DNA of 64,000 nucleotides. It comes from Utricularia gibba (Eukaryota > Streptophyta > Magnoliopsida > Lamiales > Lentibulariaceae). Under the pieces are notes generated by a model that searched no databases, was not told the origin of the DNA, and saw nothing but the letters and a program-made list of their open reading frames with translations. The stretch is taken from assembly GCA_002189035.1 (NCBI GenBank), contig NEEC01000017.1, positions 992,001 to 1,056,000 on the forward strand, written 5' to 3'. The position numbers and the translations under genes are program-made. The stretch's first letter is position 1. Every line of letters starts with the position of its first letter. Positions 1 to 12,495 of this stretch are shown piece after piece.

Positions 1-3000
1 TTTAATTTAGAACTGATATTTATAGGTTCAATTTATAATCAATAGTTACTATATGCACAAACTTACTAGTTATTGCCATCATGATACATGATTATTAGCC
101 TGAATTTTCTCCTTATAAATAGCTTGCTGAGTCATCTAATTCAAGCCTGCGATAGGTTACGTTATTTGATCCTGTTCTTTTAAGGTCGTTATCTTCTCCT
201 CTAATTCATCCATATTTTATCTCATTTCTTTATAAATGTTTTATTTATCTTCCCTCTTTTTCACTACTTCTTTTTTGTCATTTTTTGATTTTTTTTATTC
301 TTCTTCTTTGGCTACAACTTGATCTTTGGCATCACGTGATGTTGTCTCATCAATTGCATATTCTTTTTCAATGCTCTTCTCTCTTGATTAGGTCTGCAAA
401 TGCTTCTATTTTAGTGCAAATTGTCAAAAACGTCGACGTATATGTGCCTATACAACCACATGCTTTACATTTTATTACAAAACGTTCGTACACTAATAGC
501 ACAAAAGGTTTTTTTCCAAGTATGCTATCTAAAGTAGTGTTCACCCTTCAAAATTTCTCTGTTATAGTTTCCAATACATTATTCCTAGATAGTAGCATAG
601 TGGTTGTGACTCCAAGTTTTCCTTTCGATCTATTTTTAATATGCTATTTTGAATTGATTTTGTTTCAGCAACACTCTTGGGTTGGCATTTCATAGGCATA
701 ATGTGGTATCTTTCTACAAATTCTCAAAAAGGATGTAGAGAACAAAGTGAAGTTGGAAAGAAGTTATATTCAATTTCTATCAAGATCTAGATCATTTGCA
801 TGAAATTAATGCTTCAAATAACAAATACCTCCCCGATAGGTAAATGATATAAAATGTTTGTTCGACAATTTCAAGAGAAATAAAAGAACTAAAAAATTGT
901 TATTTTTTCATAAAAATTATGTTGTCCCAACCTTTCTTTCTCATTTTTCATTTTAATTTAATGCATGTAAATCCATAGGATACTAATCTTATACTCAACT
1001 TTTTCTAAATTGTATCTCTGCTGCATTTTCCAATTTGATGATTTCTATAATCTCAATGAGCCTATTTTTAATGTTCTCATAGAACTTTTTTAAGCTATAT
1101 TTGTTAAGTTTTACTTTATAATATTTTAGCACATATTTTTAGGATTAAATTACCAATTAAGAGTTATATTAAAAACTATTAGATTATTATTAAATAAATA
1201 TTCATTATGTTCTTATATATATATATATAATATATATCTTTGCACTGTATTTTCATGTATTATAATCAAAAAATTGTAGAAATTAAAAGTGGAGTGTGGC
1301 GGAAGGTTTCTAAGCGAGAAGGAACATTCATTTCATAACTTTTACGTAAGTTGAAATCATGGTGGATGGAAAACTTACATATAAAGAACAATTAAGGTTT
1401 CTATGCCACATCAGATTCTCAAATGATGATTATAAAGATTGATTGCACAAATGGGAAAAGTGAAAGCATAATGAAAACACACATAATGAAGAAATAGAAG
1501 TAGGGAAATTAAATGTAATTGTATATATAAATTAAAGAGTATTTCGACTTCAGACGTAGGGATCTTTGAGGACATGAATATTGTTGTTACTTGTGTTCTT
1601 CTTCTTGGAGGAAAAAGACTTTATTCTTTTATTTTTATTTCTGTTTATGATGGTTATTTGTGGCTAGAAGTTTTTTATTTTTTAAATTGATCAAGTTTTC
1701 TTTAATGTGTTAAGAATAAATTCTCAGTTACTAATTGGATCTCATTTGGATTTTAAATATTTCCATCTATAAAGTTATAAGATTTATGAAATGCCTCTTA
1801 ATTATAGTACATGAGCAGATGGCCATCATTCATGAATTTTGATGCAAAACAAGGTAAAGAGTACCATTTCCTGCACTATTCATTCAAGGGAAATACCGAA
1901 GTATTTGTGATTGAGATACTTTGTTATGGACAAATAGTGACTTTGTACCCAAAGTATTGAATATTGGCAATAATCGAGCACACTCGCAGAATTTTGTTTT
2001 GAGGACAATCGATGTTAATTCTCTTGTCCTTTCAATCATCAAATGGGGAATAACTTGAAATTATTCACATACATCTTTGTATGAGAGTGTAAATGAGCAT
2101 AGACTATGCCTTATTCATATAACCATTAATTTGAAATAAACTAGTGAAAGTCGAGAAAATGAGAGACAATGAAAAAACAGATTTTTTCTACAGGATATAC
2201 TTCACTTGATCAAATTCCATTACTTAAGTTTTATTTTTTGTTTTACTATCTTAAACCTTTCTTACAAACCTATGTTAATTTGTAATATGTTAACACAAGA
2301 CATTTTTTATAAAAACTTAAATACTTGTGATTGAAACTTGTAATATGCTTAATTGTGTTTTACATTACTTTGATATAAATTTGCTAACAAAACGACACAC
2401 AACATTTTTCATTTACAAGAAATCCCTTGTTAGCTTTTTCATTATAAATTTCGATGACACCATTTGAAAGGTCTTTCATCATAAATGGACTTATTTAATG
2501 TGATTTATATTTTCTTGGATGCAGCTCTAGCCTTAATTAGAATAATAAAAATTTCATGCCAATCTCGAAAGTTCTCTGAAAAATATGTCTGTTAATATAA
2601 CCTTTATTCCAAATTTTGAATAATTTTGAGCCTTTATACACATCATTCCCCTAGTTTTATACCGATTCTAACTTTGAGTCTCATTGTTGAATATCTTTTG
2701 ATTTCTTTTTATCTTTGTCATATGATACTAAGTTTCAGCACTATTAGTAATGCATATGATTTTTGGTACTTTGATTGTTAGGTTTAATTTTTTGTAATAT
2801 CGGGGTTCCTTAGAGCATTAATATAAAAAAAATTTACTTTTGAATTTATGAAATTTAAGTTTCTTATATACATTGCTAAATCAAATAATTAATCTATTTC
2901 ACAAAGGCCATCTATTTAATTATCATAAGAGTAAGAAAATTTTAATCATAAAAATTATAGCAGGAGTTCGTCTTCTAGTTAAAAAGAATCTATATTAAAT

Positions 3001-3356
3001 ATAGTCGATGATTACTTGAGTAATTTTTTTCTAAATCCAAGTTTACTTTCAATGCACAATCGTTTCAAAAAGAGTATGTGTTATTTTTAATACTTGGTGA
3101 TAATCCTTTTAGTAGTACTGAAAATCCTAGCTAAATTTATTTCAAAGAAAAAAAATGCAATGTTCACTTGATTGTTTGAAAGAAAAAGCATGTTTAATCT
3201 AATTATTTTCTTCTCTGAAATGTATGTTTTGTCTCATTGCCCACTCTTGTTGCAGTTGTAATGATGAAGTTTATATAATTATTACTGCTTTAGAATTGAT
3301 GACAAATAGATGATGTAAAAAATGATTCTGATACTGATATCATTCAAATCACCGTA
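1..3356. other. AT-rich intergenic DNA left of the transposon nest
   Basis: No open reading frame here has recognisable domains, coding-like composition or splice structure. The longest plus-strand frame (285-695) is hydrophobic and low in complexity, as expected of AT-rich DNA. Short TA runs occur near 1218-1236. This stretch was continuous with 20807 onward before the Copia element inserted. Confidence 0.6.
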
Positions 3357-3361
3357 CGCGA
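3357..3361. repeat. Left target-site duplication of the Copia element (cgcga)
   Basis: The five bases cgcga sit directly before the TG of the left LTR. The same five bases follow the CA that ends the right LTR at 20802-20806. Five-base duplications are the rule for Copia elements, and the exact match fixes both outer borders. Confidence 0.93.
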
Positions 3362-3829
3362 TGTTGCGAATTTTGTGACCAATTATCTTGTTAGTGCGAT
3401 CAAATGAGCAAAACAGAAAACTAAGTTTTAATGTGGAAAACCAAAACAGGATAAAACCATGGGTGCTCGTCACACCAGACCGAAACCGCTTCACCAGTCA
3501 CCAAGTTTCGTTTACAGGAGCAAAACAGCTCCAAGAAAACAGGCTCTACCGGCCAGATGTTCTTCCAAAAAAATGGGATGCAGTCATCACCTTCTCCATT
3601 TACAGGCTGGAGGTATGTCCAGGTGGGGGACAATTCGATCGCCGATCAAGAATTCTCAGCTGCTGAACTCCTGCTGCCCTCTTGCGACAAAAACTGCCAT
3701 CAACGGTCACACCCCTAGAGCAGATTTATATTATCATTGTTTGGGGTTTAATGCTTAAACTTAAGCTGGATTTGGACCAAGACAATTTATCTCCAGCTCA
3801 TTTGGGCTTGTGATATCGCCGGCCCAACA
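3362..3829 (-). repeat. Copia 3' LTR (left copy)
   Basis: 468 bp, TGTTGCG at the left and GCCCAACA at the right. It pairs with 20323-20801. By eye the copies differ at roughly 6 percent of positions, plus a 10-bp indel near 3426. A block of about 150 bp (3598-3746) is identical in the two copies. Confidence 0.95.
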
Positions 3830-3845
3830 ATTCTCTCCCTCCAGC
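3830..3845 (-). other. Copia polypurine tract
   Basis: Read on the minus strand, a purine-rich run (GGAGGGAGAGAAT) lies immediately upstream of the 3' LTR. This is where plus-strand DNA priming would occur in the reverse-transcription cycle. Confidence 0.75.
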
Positions 3846-3869
3846 TTATGTTTGATATGAAGTTGCAGC

Positions 3870-6800
3870 TTACATCAGTCCCAACTTGCTCATATGAGAC
3901 TGAAGTTTAGCGGAGGGTAGTAGTTTTGTAAGCACATCTGTGACATTTTCGTTGGTGTTGATCTTTTCTAGGTTGACATCTCCTGATGTAAGGACATTTC
4001 TGATCCAGTGCCATGTGACATCAATATGTTTAGTTCTAGAATGGAAGGTTGCGTTCTTGATGAGTTGGATGGTACTTTGACAATCAGAGTATACTATAGG
4101 CTTTTCTTTCTGGAGGCCAAACTCATCCATGATCCTTCCGAACCACAGGGCTTCCTTCACACCCTCTGTTAAGGCCATATACTCAGCCTCTATTGTGGAC
4201 AGAGCAACTGTTTTTTGCAGGCGTGAGCTCCATGTAACAGCAGCTCCAACAACCACACTGACCATTCATGTTGTTGATTTTCTTGAGTCAATATCTCCTG
4301 CCATATCAGCGTGTATGTACACTTGAGGGCTGATGTTTCCTTTTCCATAGCTCAGCTTGTAGTCTCTTGTACCTTTAACATAACGCAGCGACCATTTTAC
4401 ACTTTCCCAATGTTGTTTTCCAGGGTTCTCCATATACTTGCTTATCATACTTACAGCATATGCTATATCTGGTCGAGTGCAGATCATGAGATACATCAGT
4501 GATCCAATGGCAGAGGAGTAAGGTACTTGTTTCATTACCTCCCTTTCAGCTTCACTTTTGGGACACATAAGGGACGAGAGTTTCAAGTGTCCAGGGAGTG
4601 GTCTCAACACTGGTTTTGCTCCATCCATCCGGAATTTCTTAAGGATAGAATCAATGTAATTACTCTGAGATAGGCTCAAGATCATCTTGGCTCTATCTTT
4701 GGTGATCCTTATTCCTAAGATTTTCCTAGCCTTGCCCAGATCTTTCATCTCAAAGACAATGGCCATTTCTTTCTTCAGCTCTCGAACTAGTGACATATTT
4801 GTACTGGTAATGAGCATATCATCTACATACAAGAGCAAGAAGATGCATTCACCTTTGTCATTTTTCTTCCAGTAAGCACACTGATCTCCTTCACACCTTT
4901 TGAATCCAATGTTTTCCATGAAGGTATTAAATTTGTGATAGCACTGGCGAGGTGCCTGCTTTAGTCCATACAGACTTCTTCTAAGTCCGCACACGAGATC
5001 TTCTTTTACATGTTCTGAAAAACTTTCAACTTGCCTCATATATAGTTCTTCATCAAGGTCACAATGTAGCAATGCGGCTTTGATATCTAGCGGTTCAAGT
5101 TCCCAGTACAGATGGGCTGTTAGGGACAATATGAGTCTTACCATGTTCAACTTCACAACTGGAGAGAAAATTTCTTCATAGTCTAAGCCCTTTTTCTGCC
5201 GGTACCCTTTTACAACTATCCTTGCTTTATATCTGTACTACCGTCAAGGTTGTGTTTCAGCTTAAATATCCATCGATTTTCTAGAGGAGTTTTTCCAACA
5301 GGCAGTTTTACAAGGTCATAGGTGCTGTTTTTCCTTAAAGACGTCATTTCTTCATGCATTGCCTCCATCCATTTCTCTCTTTCAAGTGAGCTCAGGGCTT
5401 CCCTTACTGTCTGCGGTTCTCCTCTTCAGTTATTAAAGCAACATCAACCAAGTCTTCCCTGCTCAGGTCATATTTTGTTTTAGGATATCTTGATGAGGGA
5501 ACATGTTGTCTCGAAGATCTTCTCACATTAGGCACTTCTCTTTGATTTGAGTTCTCAACAGGTTGGGGAGTTGGTTTTGGTTCTAAGGGCCTACTTGGTG
5601 AACTAGGGTAGTGCAGCATTTCTGGATTTTCAAGTGTTAATTTTACCTTCATTACCTAATCCATGCCATTTTGTCCTGGTATGTCAAGGATAGTTTCAGC
5701 TTCCAAAAATCTCACATCCCTGGACTAGATTAATTTTTGGTTGATGGGGTCCCATAATCTATAACCCATTTGATCTCCTCCATGCCCAAAAATATGCAGA
5801 CTTGTGATCTTTCATCCAGCTTATGTCTGTGGTCCTTCAAGATATGAGCATAGGCCTTGTAGCCAAATACCAGCAGTTGATTATAGCTTGGTGCCCTTCC
5901 CATCCATACTTCTTGTGGAAATTTGAATTTGAGTGCTGTTTTAGGTGATTTATTCGATAAGTAGCAGGCTCTATGCCAAGCCTCCCCCCAAAAATGGTTG
6001 GGGAGTTTTGCTTATTTAAGCATAGATCTCACTTTTTCAAGAAGGGTTCGATTAAACCTTTCAGCCACAGCATTGTGGGTAGGAGTTCCAGGGACTGTGG
6101 CAACCTTTTCCCAAACATACACAGTATTCCTCAAACTCCTGAGAACAATATTCTCCTCCGTTATCGAATTTAAACTTCTTCAGTCTTTTACCCATCTCTC
6201 TTTAAAGCCTTGGAAGCAATTCTTTGAAGCAATCAAGTACATCACTCTTCCTTTCAATCAGATAGATCCATGCCTTTCTAGAAGCGTCATCCATGAAGGA
6301 GACATAGAAGCGCTTACCAGACCATGAGGCCACATTGACAGGTTGTCCAACGTCCAATAGCATTAAGTATAGAATCTCAGTGCTTTTCTCTAGTCTACTC
6401 TTAAAAGGTACTCTATGATGCTTTTCTACGATGCAACTTTCACAGACCTTGTTTCTTGATTTTATCTTTTTGACAACTCCCTGTTGCATTAGGTGTCTCA
6501 GCCTGCGTCTACAATATGACCGAGTCTTTTATGCCACAAGGTATAGTCTGAATCACTCACACTCACCAGATTAAGACTTGATACATCATATTCAACAACT
6601 GTTTTATACAATGTTCCTTTGAGCCATCTCTTTCCCAACACAGCAGACCCCTTTAGCAATCTCCAATGACCCTTGGAAAATGTGTTGGTGAATCCAGCTT
6701 TGTCCAGGTTCTTCACTGACATGAGATTCATGCGTACATCAGGTACATGTCTCACATTTTCTAGCATGAGGACATGTCCACAATTTGTGTTTATCAGCAG

Positions 6801-6911
6801 CTCTAACAATCCTGCGATTTTTGCTTCTGAGGAGTTTCCCATTTTTATAGACCCATGATCTCCGTTTATGAGATCATCCTTTGAAGGAGTTGCATGATAG
6901 CTGGTCGCTGA
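3870..6911 (-). pseudogene. Copia pol remnant: protease end, integrase, reverse transcriptase, RNase H
   Basis: Read from right to left: the protease motif DSATSYH begins right at the Athila border. It is followed by the GAG-pre-integrase segment ending LWHKRLGHI (6498-6910), the integrase zinc-finger and core start (6202-6489), and further integrase in other frames to about 5700. A linker comes next (5404-5652), then reverse transcriptase with LYGLKQAPRQ and YVDDM (4266-5156, continuing in frame upstream of 5156), then RNase H with STIEAEYMAL and the terminal KHIDV motif (3870-4265). A stop in the KSTTG segment near 4265 and several frame changes in integrase break the polyprotein. Domain identity is secure; the exact reading-frame history is not resolved. 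Confidence 0.9.
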
Positions 6912-6916
6912 GTCTC
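6912..6916. repeat. Left target-site duplication of the Athila element (decayed, gtctc)
   Basis: The five bases before the left LTR are gtctc, and those after the right LTR (19161-19165) are gttta. Both are explained by an original GTCTA that has lost one base match in each copy. On the minus strand the restored codons read Trp-Ile-Ile-Asp-Ser, which is the expected Copia protease active-site context. Confidence 0.65.
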
Positions 6917-8221
6917 TGTTACGTGCCATTTCCTCAACAAATTTTAAATATGTAAAATGTAAGATACAAAAGAGCGTAGTACAAGTATCGATCTCGGGGA
7001 GTTGAGTTTTGCGAAAAGTGTTTTGTAGGAAACTTTCAGAAATTGTCACGGATTTGAGAAGAGGGTTTTTGAAGTACACAAAATAAAGATATAACCTAAG
7101 TAATACCTAAATAATGGACCTTGACTACGGGACGCAGTTCTTGGGAATGAGATTCTGCTTACTTGCTTTGTTTATCCTTGCCTCAAGTTTTACTGATTCC
7201 TTTCGAATAGCTAGGTATAGGAGCAAGGAATAGCCTAATCTCCCTTATACTCTGATTGACAAGGAGGCACGGGAATAGCTTCATGTGATTCCCCCTTGGA
7301 TCTTTAAGAAGACAAGAGGATTGCCGTCGATCGCTTTCAAAACCGAATTGTGCGCGTGTGTCCAGCTATTGCCAATGACCAGTGGTGAGCACGAGGTCAG
7401 TACTCGTCCATTGTCGTGGTACCTTGGTCACAAACAATTCGCTACTTCCCTCGAACAAGTAGGGTTGGAGTTAATGCTCTTCACCTTGCTCTTCATCAAA
7501 ATCTGCAAGAACTGGCCGGCTACTCATGAAATGTGACTAGGAGTTGTTACAGAAATACTACAACAAGACACATGGAAGTATATGAAATCCGGATTGAATT
7601 CAGAGAAAAACCGAGTGAAATACTCAAGACTTGGAAGCAAACTTCATCTACTCCAAAAAACTAAAGGGTTTTAGTCACAAAGAGCCATGAAAACAGAAAC
7701 GAAAATGGAAACTAAGTGTTCTTCCTCCTTTGGAGGAGAGAAAGAACCTAAAAGTTCTAAGTACCAAGACAAGTGCAAAAAGGTTCAAAAGTTCCGAAAA
7801 TAAGTGTTCCAAGTTGCTTTTATATCACTCTCCATGTGCATTAACTTCTTCAAGTCTCCTTTCCATCATTCCTTCTATCTTGCATGCGCCACCAGCTTTC
7901 CTTTGCGTGCAAGTTAGTGCTCAAACATTTCAGAAGACTCTGACATGGCGTAAGTCAAGGGCCTTGACTAGTGTCAGTCTTCCACCCACAATCGTTTCAA
8001 GTCGCATGCAAGGCATGAAAAGTCAGAGTCTGACCACCTGCAATACTCCTACCAGACTCCACGACTACCTTCTGATATATCTTGGTTGAAGTGCACAAAA
8101 AAGATAGAGAAAATATATACAAAATAGGATTTTTCTAGAAAAATCAATTACTTATCAATATAATTGGGCGACTTAACACTACATTAATACCTAATAATAA
8201 ACTATAAAATGACACTTAACA
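6917..8221 (-). repeat. Athila 3' LTR (left copy, intact length)
   Basis: 1305 bp, from TGTTACGTGCC to CACTTAACA. It pairs with 16666-19160. In the sections compared by eye the two copies differ at about 9-10 percent of positions, so the insertion is old. A plus-strand frame at 7730-8089 (and its twin at 18545-19021) is LTR sequence, not a gene. Confidence 0.93.
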
Positions 8222-8232
8222 TATTCCCCCAC
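8222..8232 (-). other. Athila polypurine tract
   Basis: On the minus strand a GTGGGGGAATA run abuts the 3' LTR, in the correct place for plus-strand priming. Confidence 0.75.
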
Positions 8233-9083
8233 ATTTAAATCATGCTTGTTCTCAAGTATGAAAATAATAGCAATCCATGAAAAAAGACAGAACCTAAGTC
8301 ATGATGCATTACTAAGGCACATTCATCATACAACATCCATTTACTCCAATTCTTTTCGTATCCTTCAACCAAATTAAGGCAAGCCACTCAAGTTCGCATG
8401 CATCAGATAAAGACTTAACCAATGACTACTTATACACTAACATCATCAAGATAAAAACAGCAAAAAGAACACGCTATAGTGACTAAGGACCTTTTCTTCT
8501 TCTTCTTTTTTCAGAGAGAGGTCCCTGCTTTGGGGAAGAATGTTTGGATTACAAAACCTCATATGTGGTGGCAACCACGGTTTCGCCAAACATCCTTACT
8601 TTTGAAACCCCTAATATATATATTTTTTTCTTCTTCTTCTTTTTCTTTTTTTTTCAATACTCTTTTTCGGTCCAGTCACTATAGGAACAGCAAAGATTTA
8701 TTCACAACATAATATATACATGGAATGAAAATGTAGTCATAGCTATGGTATAGTCTTTCCTAAAACATGCAACAAAAGCTTGATATCTAGAAAGAAAAAT
8801 AATTGAAGTATTTTCCTAGCAACAAGGAATTCATGAACCTAAGCATGATCAATTCTAGAAATTCTAGCATTATTCATGAAAGAAAATATACTTGAGGAGC
8901 TTAGTGGGGATTTTTTCATAAACAAAAACAAAAAAGAAAAACAAAACATTAAACACGAAAATAGAAAAAAAAATTCAATACAGTTTAATGCCCAAAAAAT
9001 ATTAGAAAATAAAAAGAAACGTAAACTCCTCCCCACACTTAATTTTGAGGATATCCTCATCATCAAGTGCAGCGGAGGGTACC

Positions 9084-10448
9084 TTAGTCATGGGGCATTC
9101 CAGAGTGTGAAGCAGTAGCCATAAAAGTGTCCAGTTTCGTGGAAAGCGCAGAAACTTGTTCTTGGAGACTCTGAATAGTTAGCAGTAGGGTATGCTTGGT
9201 TGGGTTTGATGGTGCAGTGCTCAAGGGAATGTCTGTTGGTGCAACGTAGGGATTCACAATGGAGGGAGGCATGGAAGTGATCTTACTCTTGGTACCCGCT
9301 TGTCCAAAAACAGCCTTCCCCTCAACCTCCTTCAGGTAGCTGCAAGAAAACAAGTCATCTAAATCTAGATAACGAAAATGATTATCTACCTGAGGGGTTT
9401 GTTTGTCCATGTTAACTTTCGAGTGTTGGGCAAGCTTGGTGATGAGGGAAGCAAAGGGGAGCACCCTCTCATTTTTGGCAGTGATCGAGTGGATTTGAGT
9501 TGCAATCCACAATCCAAATTTATGGGGAGCTTCTTCATCATTGCCCACATAAAGAACACGATCACCTTGGCAATGATGCTAGTGCCTTGACGGGTTGCGT
9601 TGTAACAACCTCCCAAATACCTGTTCAACACTAAAAGAGCAGGGCCCTCAAGTAATGAGCCTTGAGTTTGCGTAGAGAATATAGGGGCTCATAGACAGAC
9701 ATGGATGCATAGGCATTCAACACATTAAAATGCCTAGGATAATCACAAAATGCTTGGAGGTAATGTGTAGTGGCTAAATCAGATTCGGAAACCAAGCCTA
9801 ATGCCACATTGAAATCATTTATAGATATACGAAAATTTTTACCACTAAGAAGAAAATAAATCAAGTACATAGCAAGGGGATTTCCAACCACATCCTCAAA
9901 CACAAAAGTTGTATAAAATTCAAAAACAAGTTTGGGATATACCGGCAAGCTAATTTCAGAAAATTTACGTCACTCGGGAGAAGCATCAAATAAGCGATTA
10001 ATATCAAGAAGTAAGTTCAAATGCACTAAAGTAGGCGTATTCAATTTAAAATCAAATAAAATTTTGCGAGAAGTGAGGAGATTAAACAAAGTTGCGCTTT
10101 CTTATCTGGAAACCTCACAGTGTTTTTCATTTGAGTCTAGGCAAGGGACTCCAGTGCTCGGTCTCACCAGAATTTTTTGTGTGGGCTGAGTTGCCTCGTC
10201 AACATCCTATTCTCCAAGAAGGAACCCTAGGCATGGTCCTTCCATAGCGGCACGCTCCATTTCAGAAATCCAGAGATCCACCTCTTTATCAATGGTGATC
10301 TCTTCAGTGGCATCTTCATCCTATACTGAAGAGGGGGATGAGTGAATAATAGGATTTCTAGTTCCTTACCCTTTTCTCCAGCAAATTCCTCCGATTGTGG
10401 GGGCTGCGGGCTCTTGGGAGTAGAAATTGCTGCTGGGGAGTTTGGCAC
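9084..10448 (-). pseudogene. Athila ORF3 (ATHILA ORF-1/env-like family) remnant
   Basis: Between pol and the 3' LTR lie frame fragments that together resemble the plant ATHILA ORF-1 protein family: a segment with LVFEFYTTF and the isoleucine-rich FRISINDFNVALGL (9631-9948), then the LNRYLGGCYNATRQGT region (9386-9631), then a C-terminal Pro/Ser-rich tail (9084-9548). The frames shift relative to each other, so no intact product remains. Upstream sequence to about 10448 is low-complexity and Pro-rich. A 24-bp tandem duplication sits at 10519-10566. The function of this ORF in Athila elements is unproven; it is called env-like from its position. Confidence 0.7.
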
Positions 10449-11052
10449 TAAAGATTCCAGCTCATCAACAACAACAGTAGCAGCAGCAGGGACTAGGTAT
10501 CACTTGAGCTACAACACCGGAGACACAAATAGTGAGGGGTATGGAGACACAAATAGTGAGGGGTATGGCCTTAACTGGAGCAAACTCCGTTGCAGCGCCT
10601 AGAGATGGCTCATGCTCAGGGGGCACAGAAGCTTCTGCTGGGTTACTGGTGCGAGACACTGGGTCCTTCGGGATGGTCCAGCAGCAGTAGGTTGGCACTT
10701 CCGAGTCCCTGCCTTAGCAGCACTTGCGCTTCGGGTAACCGGAGATGTGGGGCGTCCCAACATGGTGGGTTGGAAAATCAGAGAATTTCAGGTGGTAGAG
10801 GGAGGAATTGAAACGTAGGTCACAACAGTGAAGTGGGGTAACGGTCGATAAAATGGGAATTTCAAAAGATATAAAGGAGATTGAGTGTAGAAACGATTAA
10901 GGGAGTAAGTGAGTGCATTGTGCAGGTGAAAGTAAAGTTACTTGGAGTAGTAGGTGATAAAAGCGAGGAAAGAGTGTCACTTACGAAATTAAAGTCATGG
11001 GTTGCCTCCCATGCAGCGTCAATATAAAGTCTTTGGTCGACTGTGACACCTG

Positions 11053-12227
11053 TTAATGAGCCTTGACTAGCAGTAAGCGGCACACACTGTGCGGCTTAAA
11101 TGTCTCATAAAATGGTTTCAGTCGATGTCCATTCACCTTAATGCTTTTCCTTGTCTCAAATGAACGAATAATAATAGCACTAGAAGGAAAAACATTCACA
11201 ACTTCATAAGATCCAAGCCACTTAGAACATAATTTATCGGGAAAGAGTTTCAAGGTAGTATGAAACAAGAGAACTTTTTGATCTACTAAAAATTGCTTCC
11301 CATTTAACTTACTATCATGGAAGTGTTTTACCTTTTCCTTGTGCAGGAGCTGGTTAGTGTAGGCATTGAGGCGAATTTCCTCCAACTCATTCAGGTTCAA
11401 GAGTCTGTTCTCTCCAGCTTGATCACTAGTCAGGTTGCATGACTTGACGGCCCAATATGCTCTATGATGTAATTCAAAAGGAAGATGACATGTCTTGCCA
11501 TAAATCATTCAGTATGGAGACATTCCTATAGGATTCTTGTAAGCAGTACAATATGCCCAGAGTGCATCATGAACCTTAAGCTCCAATCTCGCCTATTTAG
11601 GTTCACGGTACGCTCCAAGATCCTTTTCACCTCTCTATTTAACACTTTTGCCATGCCATTTGTTTGAAGATGTCTAGCTGTGGACAGGTGGTGGTTGACT
11701 CCATACTTTACCAATGCACTCTTGGTGGCATGATTCACGAAATGGGTGCCACGATCTGAAATTATAATCTTGAGATGTCCAAACCTAGGAAATAAGATGT
11801 TAGTCAAGAAATTACCCATGGTTTTGGCATCATTCTTTTCACAAGCAATGGCTTCCATCCATTTAGAAACATAATCTACAACAAGAAGGATGTAGAGCTT
11901 CCCTTGAGGAGGAAATGGTCCAATAAAGTCAATGCCCCATGCATCAAAGATGTCACACATGATAATGGGTTGAAGGGGCATTTGATCTTTATATCACAAA
12001 TTTCCTCCTCTTTGATAATCTGGGCACGCCTTGCAATGAAGGGGCATCCTTGAATATTGTAGGTCAATAAAATCTAGCCTCCGAAACCTTCTTTGCAGTA
12101 ACTTTTGCACCAAAATGTCCACCGCAAGGTAACTCATGACAATATGAAAGAATAGAGTGCACTTCATCTTGGGGAATGCATCTCCTAATAATCTGATCAG
12201 CTCCAATTTTCTAGAGATATGGATCAT
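11053..12227 (-). pseudogene. Athila integrase remnant
   Basis: The fragment at 11526-11981 carries the integrase core start ([10 protein letters not shown], with [11 protein letters not shown] and the SDRGTHF region). The fragment at 11053-11508 carries the end of the core and the C-terminal domain (YGKTCHLPFELHHRAYWAVK). The zinc-binding N-terminal part near 11994-12227 is broken across frames. The integrase is the last pol domain, as in all Ty3/Gypsy elements. Confidence 0.88.
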
Positions 12228-12495
12228 CCCAAATGAAATTCAGGCTGTCACTCCTCAATTTCTCCTTTTGGTAGTGCTGGAAATGTGCAGGAAATTGTCA
12301 AGTCACTAAAAAATTTACAATGTCAGCGTACTAGGGACTCTCGTCATGGATCATGAATAAGCATTCGTCCGGGAAGCTATCATCGATAAGACTTGATTTC
12401 TCTCCAGAAGTGATGCGGCTGAGATGGTCTGCAACTGAATTCTCGCATCCTTTCTTATCCTTGATCTCCAAGTCGAATTCTTGAAGCAATAAAAT

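Noticed and set aside
285-695. 136-residue plus-strand frame at the left edge
   Set aside because: Hydrophobic, low-complexity translation of AT-rich DNA with no domain, promoter or splice support. A minus-strand reading with two Cys-x2-Cys-like residues was also too weak to call a transposase.
7730-8089. 119-residue plus-strand frame
   Set aside because: Lies in the Athila 3' LTR, and a similar frame recurs in the other LTR copy (18545-19021). It is LTR sequence, antisense to the element.
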